This document shows positions 47,784 through 56,246 of a stretch of 64,000 nt of DNA, one piece after another. How positions within the stretch are numbered: the first letter of the stretch is position 1; each line of letters begins with the position of its first letter. The stretch is from contig NZ_JAHCST010000035.1 in assembly GCF_018476525.1 (NCBI RefSeq), positions 1 through 64,000 of the forward strand. Direction: 5' to 3'. The notes under the pieces were generated by a model. It saw only the letters and a program-made list of their open reading frames with translations, was not told the origin of the DNA and made no database searches. This stretch comes from Acrocarpospora catenulata (GTDB lineage Bacteria > Actinomycetota > Actinomycetes > Streptosporangiales > Streptosporangiaceae). The position numbers were made by a program, and so were the translations under genes.

Positions 47784-49002
47784 TCACGTCCTTCGGCACG
47801 GCCTTGTCCTGCGCCAGGGCCTCGAAGAGCTTGTTGGCCTTGGCGTTGTCCCACTTGACCACGGCCTGACCGTTGATGGTGGGCAGCGACCCGATCGGCA
47901 CGGCGGTGGTCAACGGCTTGTTCTTCATGGCCATGCCCAGTGAGAGCAGGTCGAACATCCCCGTGCCCGGGGTGACCGCGACCGACTCGGCGGCGCTGAG
48001 CGCCAGCGGGATCGAGGTGAACGGGTTGATCAGGGTGCCGGGGCTGGCCGCCTTCTGCACCACGGCCGAGAAGAACTGCCGCTGCCGCTCGGTGCGCTCG
48101 AAGTCGGGGATGGCGCCGGTGGCCCGGGTGCGGACGTAGCCGAGCGCGGTGCCGCCGTCCATCTCCTGGCAGCCCTTCTTCAGGTTGATGCCGGCCTTGG
48201 GGTCCTTGATGTCCTGCTTGACGCAGATCTCCACGCCGCCGATGGCGTCCACGATGCCGACGAAGCCCCCGAAACCAATCTCCATGTAGTGGTCGACGCG
48301 GATGCCGGTGACCTCCTCCACGGTCCGGGTGAGGAGCTTGGGGCCGCCGAAGGCGTACGCGGCGTTGAGTTTGTCGCTGCCGTGGCCGTTGATCGGGACG
48401 TAGGAGTCCCGGGGGAGGCTGACCAGGGTGGGGCGGCCGTCGCCCTCCGGGATGTGCAGCAGCATCATGGTGTCGGTGCGCTTGCCGACCGCCTTGCCGG
48501 TGCGGAGCTTCTTGCGCTCGGCGGCGCTGAGGCCGGCCCGGCTGTCGGAGCCGACCAGCAGCCAGTCCTGCCCGGGGGTCTCCGCGGGACGGCCGTCGTA
48601 GTCGGTGAACGCCTCGACGTTGTTCATCTTGGAGCTGACCCAGAAGAAGGTGCCCACGCCGCCGGCCAGCAGCACCACCAGGAAGATCACGAACCCGATG
48701 GCGATCTTGCGGCCGATCCGCCGGGGGCGGCGGGGTTCCTCGGGGGCAGAGCCGCCCCCGCTGGAGAACGGCTTGACCGGGCTGGAACCCGAACGCACCT
48801 TGCCGTACACCTTGGAGCGTCCCGGCGGCGCGGTGGGCGCGCTCCGGAACTGGTTCGCGAGATCGCTGTCGATCCGGGTCTCGGCCACCGGGGGCGGGGG
48901 TGGCGGCGGGGGTGCCTGGGGCACGCGGTAGGCCGGTGTGCCCGCTGATCGAGCGTCCCCCGGCCGACGCATCGCACGCGTCGGGTCGTCGTCCTGTGCC
49001 AC
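47773..49002 (-). CDS. LytR-CpsA-Psr (LCP) family glycopolymer ligase
   Basis: 409 residues from GTG at 49002 (VAQDDDPTRAMRRPGDARSA). The frame continues upstream to 49296, but that sequence is arginine-rich leader and unsupported. A cytoplasmic tail with a polyproline run (residues about 30-37) leads to one transmembrane helix (IAIGFVIFLVVLLAGGVGTF). The extracytoplasmic LCP domain has WLLVGSDSRAGLS, RTDTMMLLHIPEG, VSLPRDSYVPI, DKLNAAYAFGGPKLLTRTVE and ALGYVRTRATGAIPDFERTE with the conserved arginines. It attaches polyprenyl-linked glycopolymers to peptidoglycan. Confidence 0.93.
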   Translation of the reverse strand: MAQDDDPTRAMRRPGDARSAGTPAYRVPQAPPPPPPPPVAETRIDSDLANQFRSAPTAPPGRSKVYGKVRSGSSPVKPFSSGGGSAPEEPRRPRRIGRKIAIGFVIFLVVLLAGGVGTFFWVSSKMNNVEAFTDYDGRPAETPGQDWLLVGSDSRAGLSAAERKKLRTGKAVGKRTDTMMLLHIPEGDGRPTLVSLPRDSYVPINGHGSDKLNAAYAFGGPKLLTRTVEEVTGIRVDHYMEIGFGGFVGIVDAIGGVEICVKQDIKDPKAGINLKKGCQEMDGGTALGYVRTRATGAIPDFERTERQRQFFSAVVQKAASPGTLINPFTSIPLALSAAESVAVTPGTGMFDLLSLGMAMKNKPLTTAVPIGSLPTINGQAVVKWDNAKANKLFEALAQDKAVPKDVITK

Positions 49003-49202
49003 GGTCCAAACCCCCACTTTGCCCAGTACCGCACTTACCTTGACGGTACGCGGTAGCCCGCTATGCCCGCAGATCTGGCGCCAAGGTTTTCTTATGGAAA
49101 AGTACACAAACGAGAACCCGGAAACACCAACGGCGGCTGAGCCGTTACGGTGGTAGACCCCACGTTGAAAGGACCATCGTGTCCGTTTCGGACCCCTGGA
49201 GT

Positions 49203-49241
49203 ACCGGCCCGTGCCTGCGCACGGGTTCCCGTGAGGCCGGT
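49203..49241 (+). promoter_or_regulatory. Two-tier hairpin in the leader of the CNNM/CorC operon
   Basis: Inner arms CCCGTGC (49208-49214) and GCACGGG (49219-49225) pair around CTGC. Outer arms ACCGG (49203-49207) and CCGGT (49237-49241) close the structure five bases before the ATG at 49247. No clear Shine-Dalgarno sequence exists elsewhere, so the structure may control ribosome access. It does not match the M-box consensus that I know. Confidence 0.45.
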
Positions 49242-49246
49242 GCCTG

Positions 49247-50674
49247 ATGAGCATCGCCCTCGGTCTCCTCGCTGTTCTTCTGCTCACCCTGGCCACCGGC
49301 TTCTTCGTGGCCCAGGAGTTCGCCTACGTCGCCGCCGACCGGACCATGCTGCGCGAGCGCGCCGAGGCCGATCCGGCCGCCGCCCGGGCGGTCGAGGTCA
49401 CCGGCCGTCTGTCGTTCATGTTGTCCGGCGCCCAGCTGGGCATCACCGTCACCACCCTGCTGGTCGGCTTCATCGCCCAGCCCGCCATCGCGGACGTGAT
49501 CCGCGTCCCGCTGGAGGACTTCGGCCTGCCCGCGGGGGCGGTGCCCGGGGTGAGCGTGGCAATCGGTGTGGCGATCGCGACCATTGTGCAAATGATTCTT
49601 GGGGAACTCGCCCCCAAGAACCTTGGTATCGCCCGTCCTGAGCAGGTGGCGACCGCGCTGGCCCGCGTCACGCTGATCTACCTGAAGGTGGCCGGTCCGG
49701 TGATCCGTCTCTTCGACTCCGCCGCCACCCGGCTGGTCCGGCTGGCCGGGATCGAGCCGGTCGAAGAGCTGGAGCACGGCGCCACCCCGGAGGAGCTGTC
49801 CCGCATCGTGGCCGAGTCCAGCGCCGCCGGCGAGCTGCCGTCGCGCCTGGCCGAACTGCTGGAACGCGCCCTGGAGTTCGGTGACAGGACCGCCGAGGAG
49901 GTGATGGTCCCGCGGACCCGGGTGGTCTGGCTGCGGGCCTCCCATCCGGTCGGCGACCTGCTGGAGGCCGTACGGGAGCATGGGCACTCCCGCTACCCCG
50001 TCCTCGGCGACGACGGTGACGACGACGTGGTGGGCGTCACCGGGCTGCTGGAGTACCTGCGCTCCCCCGGTGCGGGCACCATCAGCGACATCACCCGCGC
50101 GCCGCTGCTGGTTCCGGCCACCCTGCCGGTCACCGAGCTGCTCAAGCGCATGGTCGGCAACGACACCTTCGCCTGCGTCATCGACGAGTACGGCGGGCTG
50201 GCCGGCGTGGTCGCGATGGAGGACCTGGCCGAGGAGTTGGTCGGCGAGCTGGTCGACGAGAACGACCCCGAGCCGCTGGGGGTGCGCGCCAACGCCGACG
50301 GCTCCTGGGACGTGCCCGGCACCCTCCGCATCGACGAGGTCGAGCGCGCCACGGGGGTGGAGCTTCCCGAGGGCGAGGAGTACGAGACCATCGGCGGCCT
50401 GATCCTCGCCGAACTCGGCCGGATGGCCGAAACCGGGGACACCGTCACCGTTCCGACGCTGACGGAAACCGACATCCTGGAGGACGAGTCCCCCGCGCCG
50501 CACGCACAGCTGACCGTTCTTCAGGTCCATCGCCGCGTGCCCGAGTGGGTACGGCTCTCGCTGGGTGTTCCGGAGGCCCCCCTCCAGCCTGAGGATTCCC
50601 CACCGGTGGGCGGTGCGGGGGCCGACTACGCCCCTGAGCTGTTCTCGGCGCTCTTCCAGGGGAGGCCCGCGTGA
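49247..50674 (+). CDS. CNNM/HlyC-CorC family membrane protein with CBS domains
   Basis: 475 residues. A CNNM transmembrane domain covers about 1-190 (LLAVLLLTLATGFFVAQEFA, LMSGAQLGITVTTLLVGFI-like LSFMLSGAQLGITVTTLLVG, IVQMILGELAPKNLGIARPE). Two CBS domains lie at about 215-340 (MVPRTRVVWLRASHPVGDLL, VIDEYGGLAGVVAMEDLAEE). A CorC_HlyC transporter-associated domain ends near 430 (GVRANADGSWDVPGTLRIDE). The family is implicated in magnesium or cobalt transport or resistance. First gene of a coupled pair (stop overlaps the next GTG). Confidence 0.92.
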   Translation: MSIALGLLAVLLLTLATGFFVAQEFAYVAADRTMLRERAEADPAAARAVEVTGRLSFMLSGAQLGITVTTLLVGFIAQPAIADVIRVPLEDFGLPAGAVPGVSVAIGVAIATIVQMILGELAPKNLGIARPEQVATALARVTLIYLKVAGPVIRLFDSAATRLVRLAGIEPVEELEHGATPEELSRIVAESSAAGELPSRLAELLERALEFGDRTAEEVMVPRTRVVWLRASHPVGDLLEAVREHGHSRYPVLGDDGDDDVVGVTGLLEYLRSPGAGTISDITRAPLLVPATLPVTELLKRMVGNDTFACVIDEYGGLAGVVAMEDLAEELVGELVDENDPEPLGVRANADGSWDVPGTLRIDEVERATGVELPEGEEYETIGGLILAELGRMAETGDTVTVPTLTETDILEDESPAPHAQLTVLQVHRRVPEWVRLSLGVPEAPLQPEDSPPVGGAGADYAPELFSALFQGRPA

Positions 50675-51669
50675 ACAGCCTGACCGCGATCCTGCTCGGC
50701 ATCGTCCTGCTCGTGCTCAACGGCGTTTTCGTGGCCGCCGAGTTCGCCGTGATCTCCGCCAAGCGTCACCGCCTGGAAGAGGCCTCAAGCGGCCGTATGG
50801 CCCGGCTGGCGGCCCGTGCCGCGGTTCGGTCCAGCCGACAACTCTCGATCATGCTGGCCGGCGCCCAGCTGGGCATCACGCTGTGTTCGCTGGGCCTCGG
50901 CATGGTTACCGAGCCCGCCATCCACCATCTGCTGGAACCCCTTCTGGGGGCGCTGCCCGCGGGCGTGCAGACCGCTCTCTCCTATGTGGTGGCCCTGGCC
51001 ATCGTCACCTTCCTGCACATGGTGGTCGGTGAGATGGCACCCAAGTCGCTGGCCCTCACCCACCCCGAACAGTCGGCTCTGGCCCTGGCTATCCCGTTCC
51101 GCGGCTTCGTCTGGCTGGTTCGACCTGTTCTGGCCAGCCTCAACGGACTCACCAACGCTCTGCTCCGCGCCTGCGGCGTACGACCCAAGGACGAGCTGGC
51201 AACCACCCGCACCCCCCACCAGCTGGCCGTTCTGGTCGCCGAATCCGGTCGCATGGGCATGCTCGACCGCAACGAACATGACCTGCTCACCCGAGCTCTG
51301 CGCGCGCAGACCCAGACGGTGGGCCGCCTCATGACCCCATTGACCGAGGCCCCCATCGTGCGTTCCACAACCCCCGCCCACGAGATTCACGACCTGGCCG
51401 CCGCCACAGGAAATCTCCGCATGCTGGTTACGGAGAACGACCGGATCTGCGGCGTCCTCCACCTCCGAGACACCCTCATCCACCCCGCCACCCCTCTGGC
51501 GACCTTGGTAACCCCAGCGCCCCACATCCCCGCCACCGCCACCATCCCCGACGCCCTGACCACCCTCCAGGACGCTCACGCCCACCTAGCGGCCGTAACC
51601 GACCAAGTCGGCCGTCCCGTAGGGGTGATCAGCCTCAACACACTCACCGCACAACTACTGACCGTCTGA
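50671..51669 (+). CDS. Second CNNM-family membrane protein, shorter
   Basis: 332 residues, GTG start within the preceding stop (GTGA overlap). CNNM domain with LLGIVLLVLNGVFVAAEFAV, QLSIMLAGAQLGITLCSLGL and LHMVVGEMAPKSLALTHPEQ, then CBS-like segments up to residue 325 (LMTPLTEAPIVRSTTPAHEI). The C-terminal CorC_HlyC domain of its partner is missing, which is usual for the second gene of this actinobacterial pair. The two probably form a heterodimer. Confidence 0.9.
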   Translation: MNSLTAILLGIVLLVLNGVFVAAEFAVISAKRHRLEEASSGRMARLAARAAVRSSRQLSIMLAGAQLGITLCSLGLGMVTEPAIHHLLEPLLGALPAGVQTALSYVVALAIVTFLHMVVGEMAPKSLALTHPEQSALALAIPFRGFVWLVRPVLASLNGLTNALLRACGVRPKDELATTRTPHQLAVLVAESGRMGMLDRNEHDLLTRALRAQTQTVGRLMTPLTEAPIVRSTTPAHEIHDLAAATGNLRMLVTENDRICGVLHLRDTLIHPATPLATLVTPAPHIPATATIPDALTTLQDAHAHLAAVTDQVGRPVGVISLNTLTAQLLTV

Positions 51670-52170
51670 ACCATCTGAACCATTTGCCTTCTTAGGTCAT
51701 CACTGCCGGGGTGCGAGGAGGGGCCGGGCGTTGTCCGTGGCAGCCGGGCGTTGTCCGCGGCATTCGAATGAAGACGGCCTCGCAAGCAACCAGCTAGCAA
51801 TTTGAAAGCCGCGATCACCAGACTGACCCCACCGACACCGCAGCAACCTCGCACCCACCAGGTCACACGCACCAAAGGCAACGGATTCGCAAAGATGCGG
51901 ACAACCCTCGCATCAGCAAAAAAACCAAAGCCCGCAACCAAACGAATCACAGATACAACGGGCACCAGGAACAAGAAGCGCGAGGGCACCCACATGACCT
52001 ACAAGCCAACCCGGCAACCAATTTTACCCCCCAAGAGGGCAACGAGCCGGGGGGCGTGGGGGGCAGAGCCCCCCACATCGGGGGGTTCGGGGGGTCGCCC
52101 CCCCGTACAAACAAAGAACGGCCTGGCGGGAAGGAAGCGAAGCTTCCAAACAGCCAAGGCCGGTCGTTCG
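51670..52170. other. Non-coding stretch with G6 runs and short repeats beside tRNA-Leu
   Basis: 501 bases without a supported gene. Near 51730-51770 a 21-base sequence (CCGGGCGTTGTCCGTGGCAG-like) occurs twice. Between 52049 and 52105 there are four runs of six G on the plus strand and matching C runs. These give hairpin GTGGGGGGC/GCCCCCCAC (52056-52064, 52068-52076) and a second CGGGGGG/CCCCCCG stem. This lies downstream of the minus-strand tRNA-Leu and may end its transcript. Confidence 0.55.
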
Positions 52171-52253
52171 TGGGCAAGGGGGGAGTTGAACCCCCACGTC
52201 CTTTCGGACACACGGACCTGAACCGTGCGCGTCTGCCATTCCGCCACTTGCCC
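52171..52253 (-). tRNA. tRNA-Leu(CAG)
   Basis: Class II tRNA on the minus strand. Acceptor GGGCAAG/CTTGCCC pairs exactly, D-arm begins TGGCGGAATGGCAGACGC, anticodon loop TTCAGGT with anticodon CAG. A long variable arm (GTGTCCGAAAGGACGT) and a T-arm GGGGGTTCAACTCCCCC follow. No sign of integration at its 3' end. Confidence 0.95.
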
Positions 52254-52361
52254 CTTGCGGGTGCCCCCGTCTTCGGGTGCTGTGAAAGGTTAGCACGGAA
52301 CCGCCAGTGCTACTGAACCCGGATACGATCCCTGTAGACGATGGAGGAAGGGAGGTAACCG

Positions 52362-53102
52362 GTGGGAGTCCTTCAGCGCTTCGAGCGCAGGCTCGAAGGC
52401 TTGGTTGAAGGCGCCTTCGCACGCGCGTTCAAGTCCGACCTTCAACCGGTCGAGGTCGCGAGTGCCGTCCAGCGAGAGATGGACGAGCGCGCCGCGATCG
52501 TCGCTCAGGGCCGCACGCTCGTGCCGAACGACTTCGTGGTGGAGCTGTCCACGACCGACAGCGAACGGCTGGAGGTGTACGCCGACAGCATCAGCCACGA
52601 ACTTGCCAATCTCGCCAGGGAGTACGCCAAGGAGCAGGGGTACTCGTTCGTGGGCCCGGTCCGGGTCCGCTTCGAGACCGCTGAAGACCTGGCGGTGGGG
52701 TTGTTCCGGATCAGGTCCGGGGTGATCCGCGGCGCGACGGTTGAACAGGACGAGATCCGCCAGCCGGTCAGCGATGTGCCGGTCGGCCGGCAGAGCGCGT
52801 TCGGCGGGCATCCCCGGCTGCTGGTCTCCACCCAGGACGATCCGCAGGGCCAGCGGTCCTACGAGCTGACCACTCCGGTCACTTTGCTCGGCCGGGGTAC
52901 CGATTGTGATCTACGGCTGGTGGATCCGGGCGTATCGCGGCATCATGCCGAGCTACGGGTCGAAGGTCAGCAAGTGGTCCTGGTTGATCTCGGCTCCACG
53001 AACGGCACCTTCGTCAACGGGCAACCGGTCCGCAGGATCGAGATGCAGGACGGGACGAGGGTGACACTGGGTCGCACGACTCTGGTGTTCCGGCGCGATT
53101 AA
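52362..53102 (+). CDS. fhaA: FhaA: DUF3662 and FHA domain protein
   Basis: 246 residues, GTG start after GGGAGG. DUF3662 at about 1-125 (GVLQRFERRLEGLVEGAFAR, DDFVVELST-like PNDFVVELSTTDSERLEVYA). A short linker leads to a C-terminal FHA domain at about 155-245 (TLLGRGTDCDLRLVDPGVSR, HHAELRVEGQQ, DLGSTNGTFVNGQPVR) that reads phosphothreonine. In mycobacteria FhaA binds MviN and PbpA and tempers peptidoglycan synthesis. Here the linker is much shorter than in M. tuberculosis. First gene of the seven-gene growth-control operon. Confidence 0.95.
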   Translation: MGVLQRFERRLEGLVEGAFARAFKSDLQPVEVASAVQREMDERAAIVAQGRTLVPNDFVVELSTTDSERLEVYADSISHELANLAREYAKEQGYSFVGPVRVRFETAEDLAVGLFRIRSGVIRGATVEQDEIRQPVSDVPVGRQSAFGGHPRLLVSTQDDPQGQRSYELTTPVTLLGRGTDCDLRLVDPGVSRHHAELRVEGQQVVLVDLGSTNGTFVNGQPVRRIEMQDGTRVTLGRTTLVFRRD

Positions 53103-53119
53103 AGGTAGACAAACGGTCC

Positions 53120-53584
53120 ATGTCCGAGCTCACGCTGCTGCTGATCCGGCTCGCTTTTCTGGCGGTGCTCTGGTTCTTTGTCATTGCCGCGGTCGGTGTG
53201 ATCCGGACAGACTTGTTCGGTCCACGTACGGCCCCGGCATCGCCACGGAAGCCCGCCAAACCGGCGAAACCGGTGTCAAAGCCCAAGAGGGGGGAACCTC
53301 GTCAAATGGTCGTCACGGGTGGCCCTCTGCAAGGGACCATCATCAACCTCACGGAGACGCCCATCACCATCGGCCGGGCGACTGACGCCACGCTCGTCCT
53401 CAGCGACGACTACGCATCGAGCCGGCACGCCCGGCTCTTCCCCCAGGACGGCCAGTGGATCGTGGAAGATCTCGGTTCCACCAACGGCACGTATCTTGAC
53501 CGTTCCAAAGTGACCCGCCCGACGCCGGTGCCTCTCGGAACCCCGATACGCATCGGCAAGACCGTCATCGAATTGCGCAAATGA
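53120..53584 (+). CDS. fhaB: FhaB (FipA): membrane-anchored FHA protein
   Basis: 154 residues, ATG start. N-terminal transmembrane helix (LLLIRLAFLAVLWFFVIAAV), a basic linker, and an FHA domain at about 70-145 (PITIGRATDATLVLSDDYAS, SRHARLFPQDGQW, EDLGSTNGTYLDRSKV). It couples kinase signalling to division machinery at the septum. The stop overlaps the pstP start. Confidence 0.95.
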   Translation: MSELTLLLIRLAFLAVLWFFVIAAVGVIRTDLFGPRTAPASPRKPAKPAKPVSKPKRGEPRQMVVTGGPLQGTIINLTETPITIGRATDATLVLSDDYASSRHARLFPQDGQWIVEDLGSTNGTYLDRSKVTRPTPVPLGTPIRIGKTVIELRK

Positions 53585-54861
53585 CAATCGCACTCCGCTA
53601 CGCCGCCCGCTCGGACGTCGGCCTCCTCCGCGAAGGGAACGAGGACTCGGCGTACGCTAGCGGCCGCCTGCTGGCCGTCGCCGACGGCATGGGCGGGCAT
53701 GCTCACGGCGAGGTGGCCAGCTCGGTCGCCATCGCCGCACTGTCGTCCTTGGACAAGGACGCCTACGGGAGTGATCTGCTCGGCACGATCGAGGCCGCGG
53801 TCCGTGACGCCAACCATCAGCTGCACACGATGGTCGCCCGCGATCCGAGCCTCAAGGGCATGGGTACCACGCTCACCGCGATGTTGTGGAACGGCGCCAG
53901 GTTCGCGCTGGTGCACGTCGGCGATTCACGTGCCTACCTGTTGCGCAACAACGAGCTGTACCAGATCACCCACGACCACACACTCGTGCAGTCGCTGGTG
54001 GACGATGGCCGGATCACCCAGGAGGAGGCGGCCAACCACCCGCAACGCTCGATCCTGCTACGCGCCCTGGACGGCAGCGGCGAGGTCGACCCCGACCTGC
54101 AGGACCGGGAGGCCCAGCTGGGCGACCGGTACCTGCTCTGCTCGGACGGCCTGTCCACCGTGGTCAGCGCCGAGACCCTGCACCACACGCTCTCCACGAT
54201 CGAGGATCCGGAGGACGTGGTGCGCCAGCTCATCGACCTGGCGAACCGGGGCGGTGGGCCGGACAACATCACCTGCGTGCTGGCCGACGTCGTCGAGAGC
54301 GACGACGTGCCGGCGCTCAACCACGCCGCGGCAGTGGTGGGTGCGGCCGGGTCCGGCCGGATGCGCTCGCCTTCGCCGGACACACCGGCCGGCCGGGCGG
54401 CCACGGCGACCGCCCCGCAACCGGTGATCACCGACCTGGACCTGGACGAGAGTCCGCGGCCGGAGGCGCTCGCGTCCGGCCGCCGGGCCAGGAAGAAACG
54501 ATCGTGGCCGCTTGTGGTCACCCTGCTTACCGTTATCGCCGCCGCGCTTGGGCTCGGCGGCTATTACGGTTATCAGTGGACCCAGGACCAGTTCTACGTC
54601 GGCGCGGAGGGCGACCGGCTGGTCGTCTTCCAGGGCGTCGACGCGGATCTCGGATTCGTCTCCCTCAAGCACGTGGTGCACGACCCGAAGCTGTCGGTGT
54701 CCGCGCTGCCGCCGGTGGAGCAGGCGCGGGTCCGCGGCAACATCGTGGTCGACAGCCTGCAAGCCGGAAAGGATCGGATCTTGGCGCTGCAGGGCACCGT
54801 CAAGACCGCGGACGACACCGAGCCCGCGGCCAGCCCCTCCCCGACGGAGTCGGGTAAGTGA
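53581..54861 (+). CDS. pstP: PstP: PP2C-type Ser/Thr phosphatase
   Basis: 426 residues, ATG start overlapping the fhaB stop. PP2C catalytic domain at about 1-240 with the metal-binding aspartates in RSDVGLLREGNEDSAYAS, VADGMGGHAHGEVASS, LVHVGDSRAYLLRNNELYQI and GGPDNITCVLADVVE. A linker and one transmembrane helix follow (about 305-327, PLVVTLLTVIAAALGLGGYY), then an extracellular domain of about 95 residues. It dephosphorylates PknA/PknB and their targets. Confidence 0.96.
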   Translation: MTIALRYAARSDVGLLREGNEDSAYASGRLLAVADGMGGHAHGEVASSVAIAALSSLDKDAYGSDLLGTIEAAVRDANHQLHTMVARDPSLKGMGTTLTAMLWNGARFALVHVGDSRAYLLRNNELYQITHDHTLVQSLVDDGRITQEEAANHPQRSILLRALDGSGEVDPDLQDREAQLGDRYLLCSDGLSTVVSAETLHHTLSTIEDPEDVVRQLIDLANRGGGPDNITCVLADVVESDDVPALNHAAAVVGAAGSGRMRSPSPDTPAGRAATATAPQPVITDLDLDESPRPEALASGRRARKKRSWPLVVTLLTVIAAALGLGGYYGYQWTQDQFYVGAEGDRLVVFQGVDADLGFVSLKHVVHDPKLSVSALPPVEQARVRGNIVVDSLQAGKDRILALQGTVKTADDTEPAASPSPTESGK

Positions 54862-56246
54862 CGGCCACACCGGGAGTCGAGGTCGCGCCCGTCCCCATGA
54901 CCGCGAAACGGCGGGGGGCGCAGCTGTTCATGCTCGCCTTCGCCATCGTGATCGTGATGGGGGCGTACGCCAGCGTGGGCCTGGGCATCAATGGCCAGAT
55001 TCCGGCCGGCATGCTCACCTACGGTCTCGGCCTCGGTGGCCTGATGCTCGCCGCCTACCTGGTGCTGGCCAGGTTCGCGCCGTGGGCCGACCCGCTGCTG
55101 CTGCCGCTGGTGACGCTGGTCAACGGGATCGGCCTGGTGATGATCTACCGGATCGAGCAGACCGGCCAGGGGGGCGCCTCCGCCACCAACCAGCTGATGT
55201 GGACGGCGCTCGGCGTGGTCATGTTCTCCGCGACGCTGATCGTGTTGAAGGACCACCGCGCCTTGCAGCGCCTCACCTACACCTTGGGCTTCGTCGGCCT
55301 CGGGCTGCTGGTGCTCCCGCTGGTGCCGTTCATCGGCAAGGAGATCAACGGCGCCCGGATCTGGATCGGCATCGGCGGCTTCAGCATCCAGCCCTCGGAG
55401 TTCGCCAAGCTCGCGCTGGTGGTGTTCTTCGCCGGATACCTGGTCGCCAAGAGGGACGTGCTGGCGCTGGCCGGGCGGCGGCTGCTCTTCATCGACCTGC
55501 CCCGGGCCCGTGACCTCGGCCCGGTTCTGATCACCTGGGGCTTCAGCCTGGCCGTGCTGATCCTGCAGAAGGACCTGGGCAGCTCGCTGCTGCTGTTCGG
55601 CACGTTCATCGTGATGCTCTACGTCGCCACCCAGCGCACCTCGTGGGTGCTCATCGGCGTGCTGCTCTTCCTGGGCGGCGCGATCCTGGCCGGGCAGATC
55701 TTCGACCACGTGGCGGCCCGGTTCGAGGTGTTCCTGAACCCGGAGTCCCCCGAGCTCTACGACCGCGAGCTCGGCGGCAGCTACCAGCTCATGCAGGGCC
55801 TGTTCGCCCTCGGCTCCGGCGGCATCCTTGGCACCGGCCTCGGCGAAGGCCACCCCAAGGAGATCCCGCTTTCGTTCTCGGACTTCATCTTCGCCGCCAC
55901 CGGCGAGGAGCTGGGCCTGACCGGCCTGATGGCGCTGCTGATGGTGTACGCGCTGATCGTCGAGCGCGGCCTGCGCACCGCCATCGCGGCCAGGGACCCA
56001 TTCTCCAAGCTGCTGGCGGGCGGCCTGTCCTTCATCCTGGCCTGGCAGGTGTTCATCATCGTCGGCGGTGTCACCAACCTGATCCCGCTCACCGGCCTGG
56101 TCACGCCGTTCATGTCGGCCGGCGGATCCGCCCTGCTCGCTAACTGGATCCTTATCGCCCTGCTGGTACGCATGTCGGATGCGGCCCGACGGCCCCCGCC
56201 CCAGGCGATCCAGGACGAAGGACTGACACAGGTGTTCCAGCGATGA
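54858..56246 (+). CDS. rodA: SEDS-family peptidoglycan glycosyltransferase (RodA/FtsW)
   Basis: 462 residues, about ten transmembrane helices; GTG start overlapping pstP. SEDS motifs: KEINGARIWIGIGGFSIQPS then EFAKLALVVFFAGYL, ILQKDLGSSLLLFGTFIVML, LGGSYQLMQGLFALGSGGIL and IVGGVTNLIPLTGLVTPFMS. It polymerises lipid II together with the class B PBP encoded next. Position in this operon fits RodA rather than the division FtsW. Confidence 0.95.
   Translation: MTATPGVEVAPVPMTAKRRGAQLFMLAFAIVIVMGAYASVGLGINGQIPAGMLTYGLGLGGLMLAAYLVLARFAPWADPLLLPLVTLVNGIGLVMIYRIEQTGQGGASATNQLMWTALGVVMFSATLIVLKDHRALQRLTYTLGFVGLGLLVLPLVPFIGKEINGARIWIGIGGFSIQPSEFAKLALVVFFAGYLVAKRDVLALAGRRLLFIDLPRARDLGPVLITWGFSLAVLILQKDLGSSLLLFGTFIVMLYVATQRTSWVLIGVLLFLGGAILAGQIFDHVAARFEVFLNPESPELYDRELGGSYQLMQGLFALGSGGILGTGLGEGHPKEIPLSFSDFIFAATGEELGLTGLMALLMVYALIVERGLRTAIAARDPFSKLLAGGLSFILAWQVFIIVGGVTNLIPLTGLVTPFMSAGGSALLANWILIALLVRMSDAARRPPPQAIQDEGLTQVFQR

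Noticed and set aside
49150-49246. M-box or ykoK magnesium riboswitch before CNNM genes
   Set aside because: The leader is too short and lacks the conserved M-box blocks; only a local hairpin is supported.
49003-49296. Upstream part of the LCP frame
   Set aside because: Arginine-rich sequence overlapping the divergent CNNM leader, with no family support. GTG at 49002 precedes the typical tail and helix.
51802-52221. 139-codon frame left of tRNA-Leu
   Set aside because: It runs into the tRNA gene and through G/C homopolymer hairpins; low complexity and no start signal.
52171-52253. tRNA-Leu as a second integration site
   Set aside because: No integrase, att duplication or foreign cargo lies at its 3' side; only core genes and a hairpin region follow.
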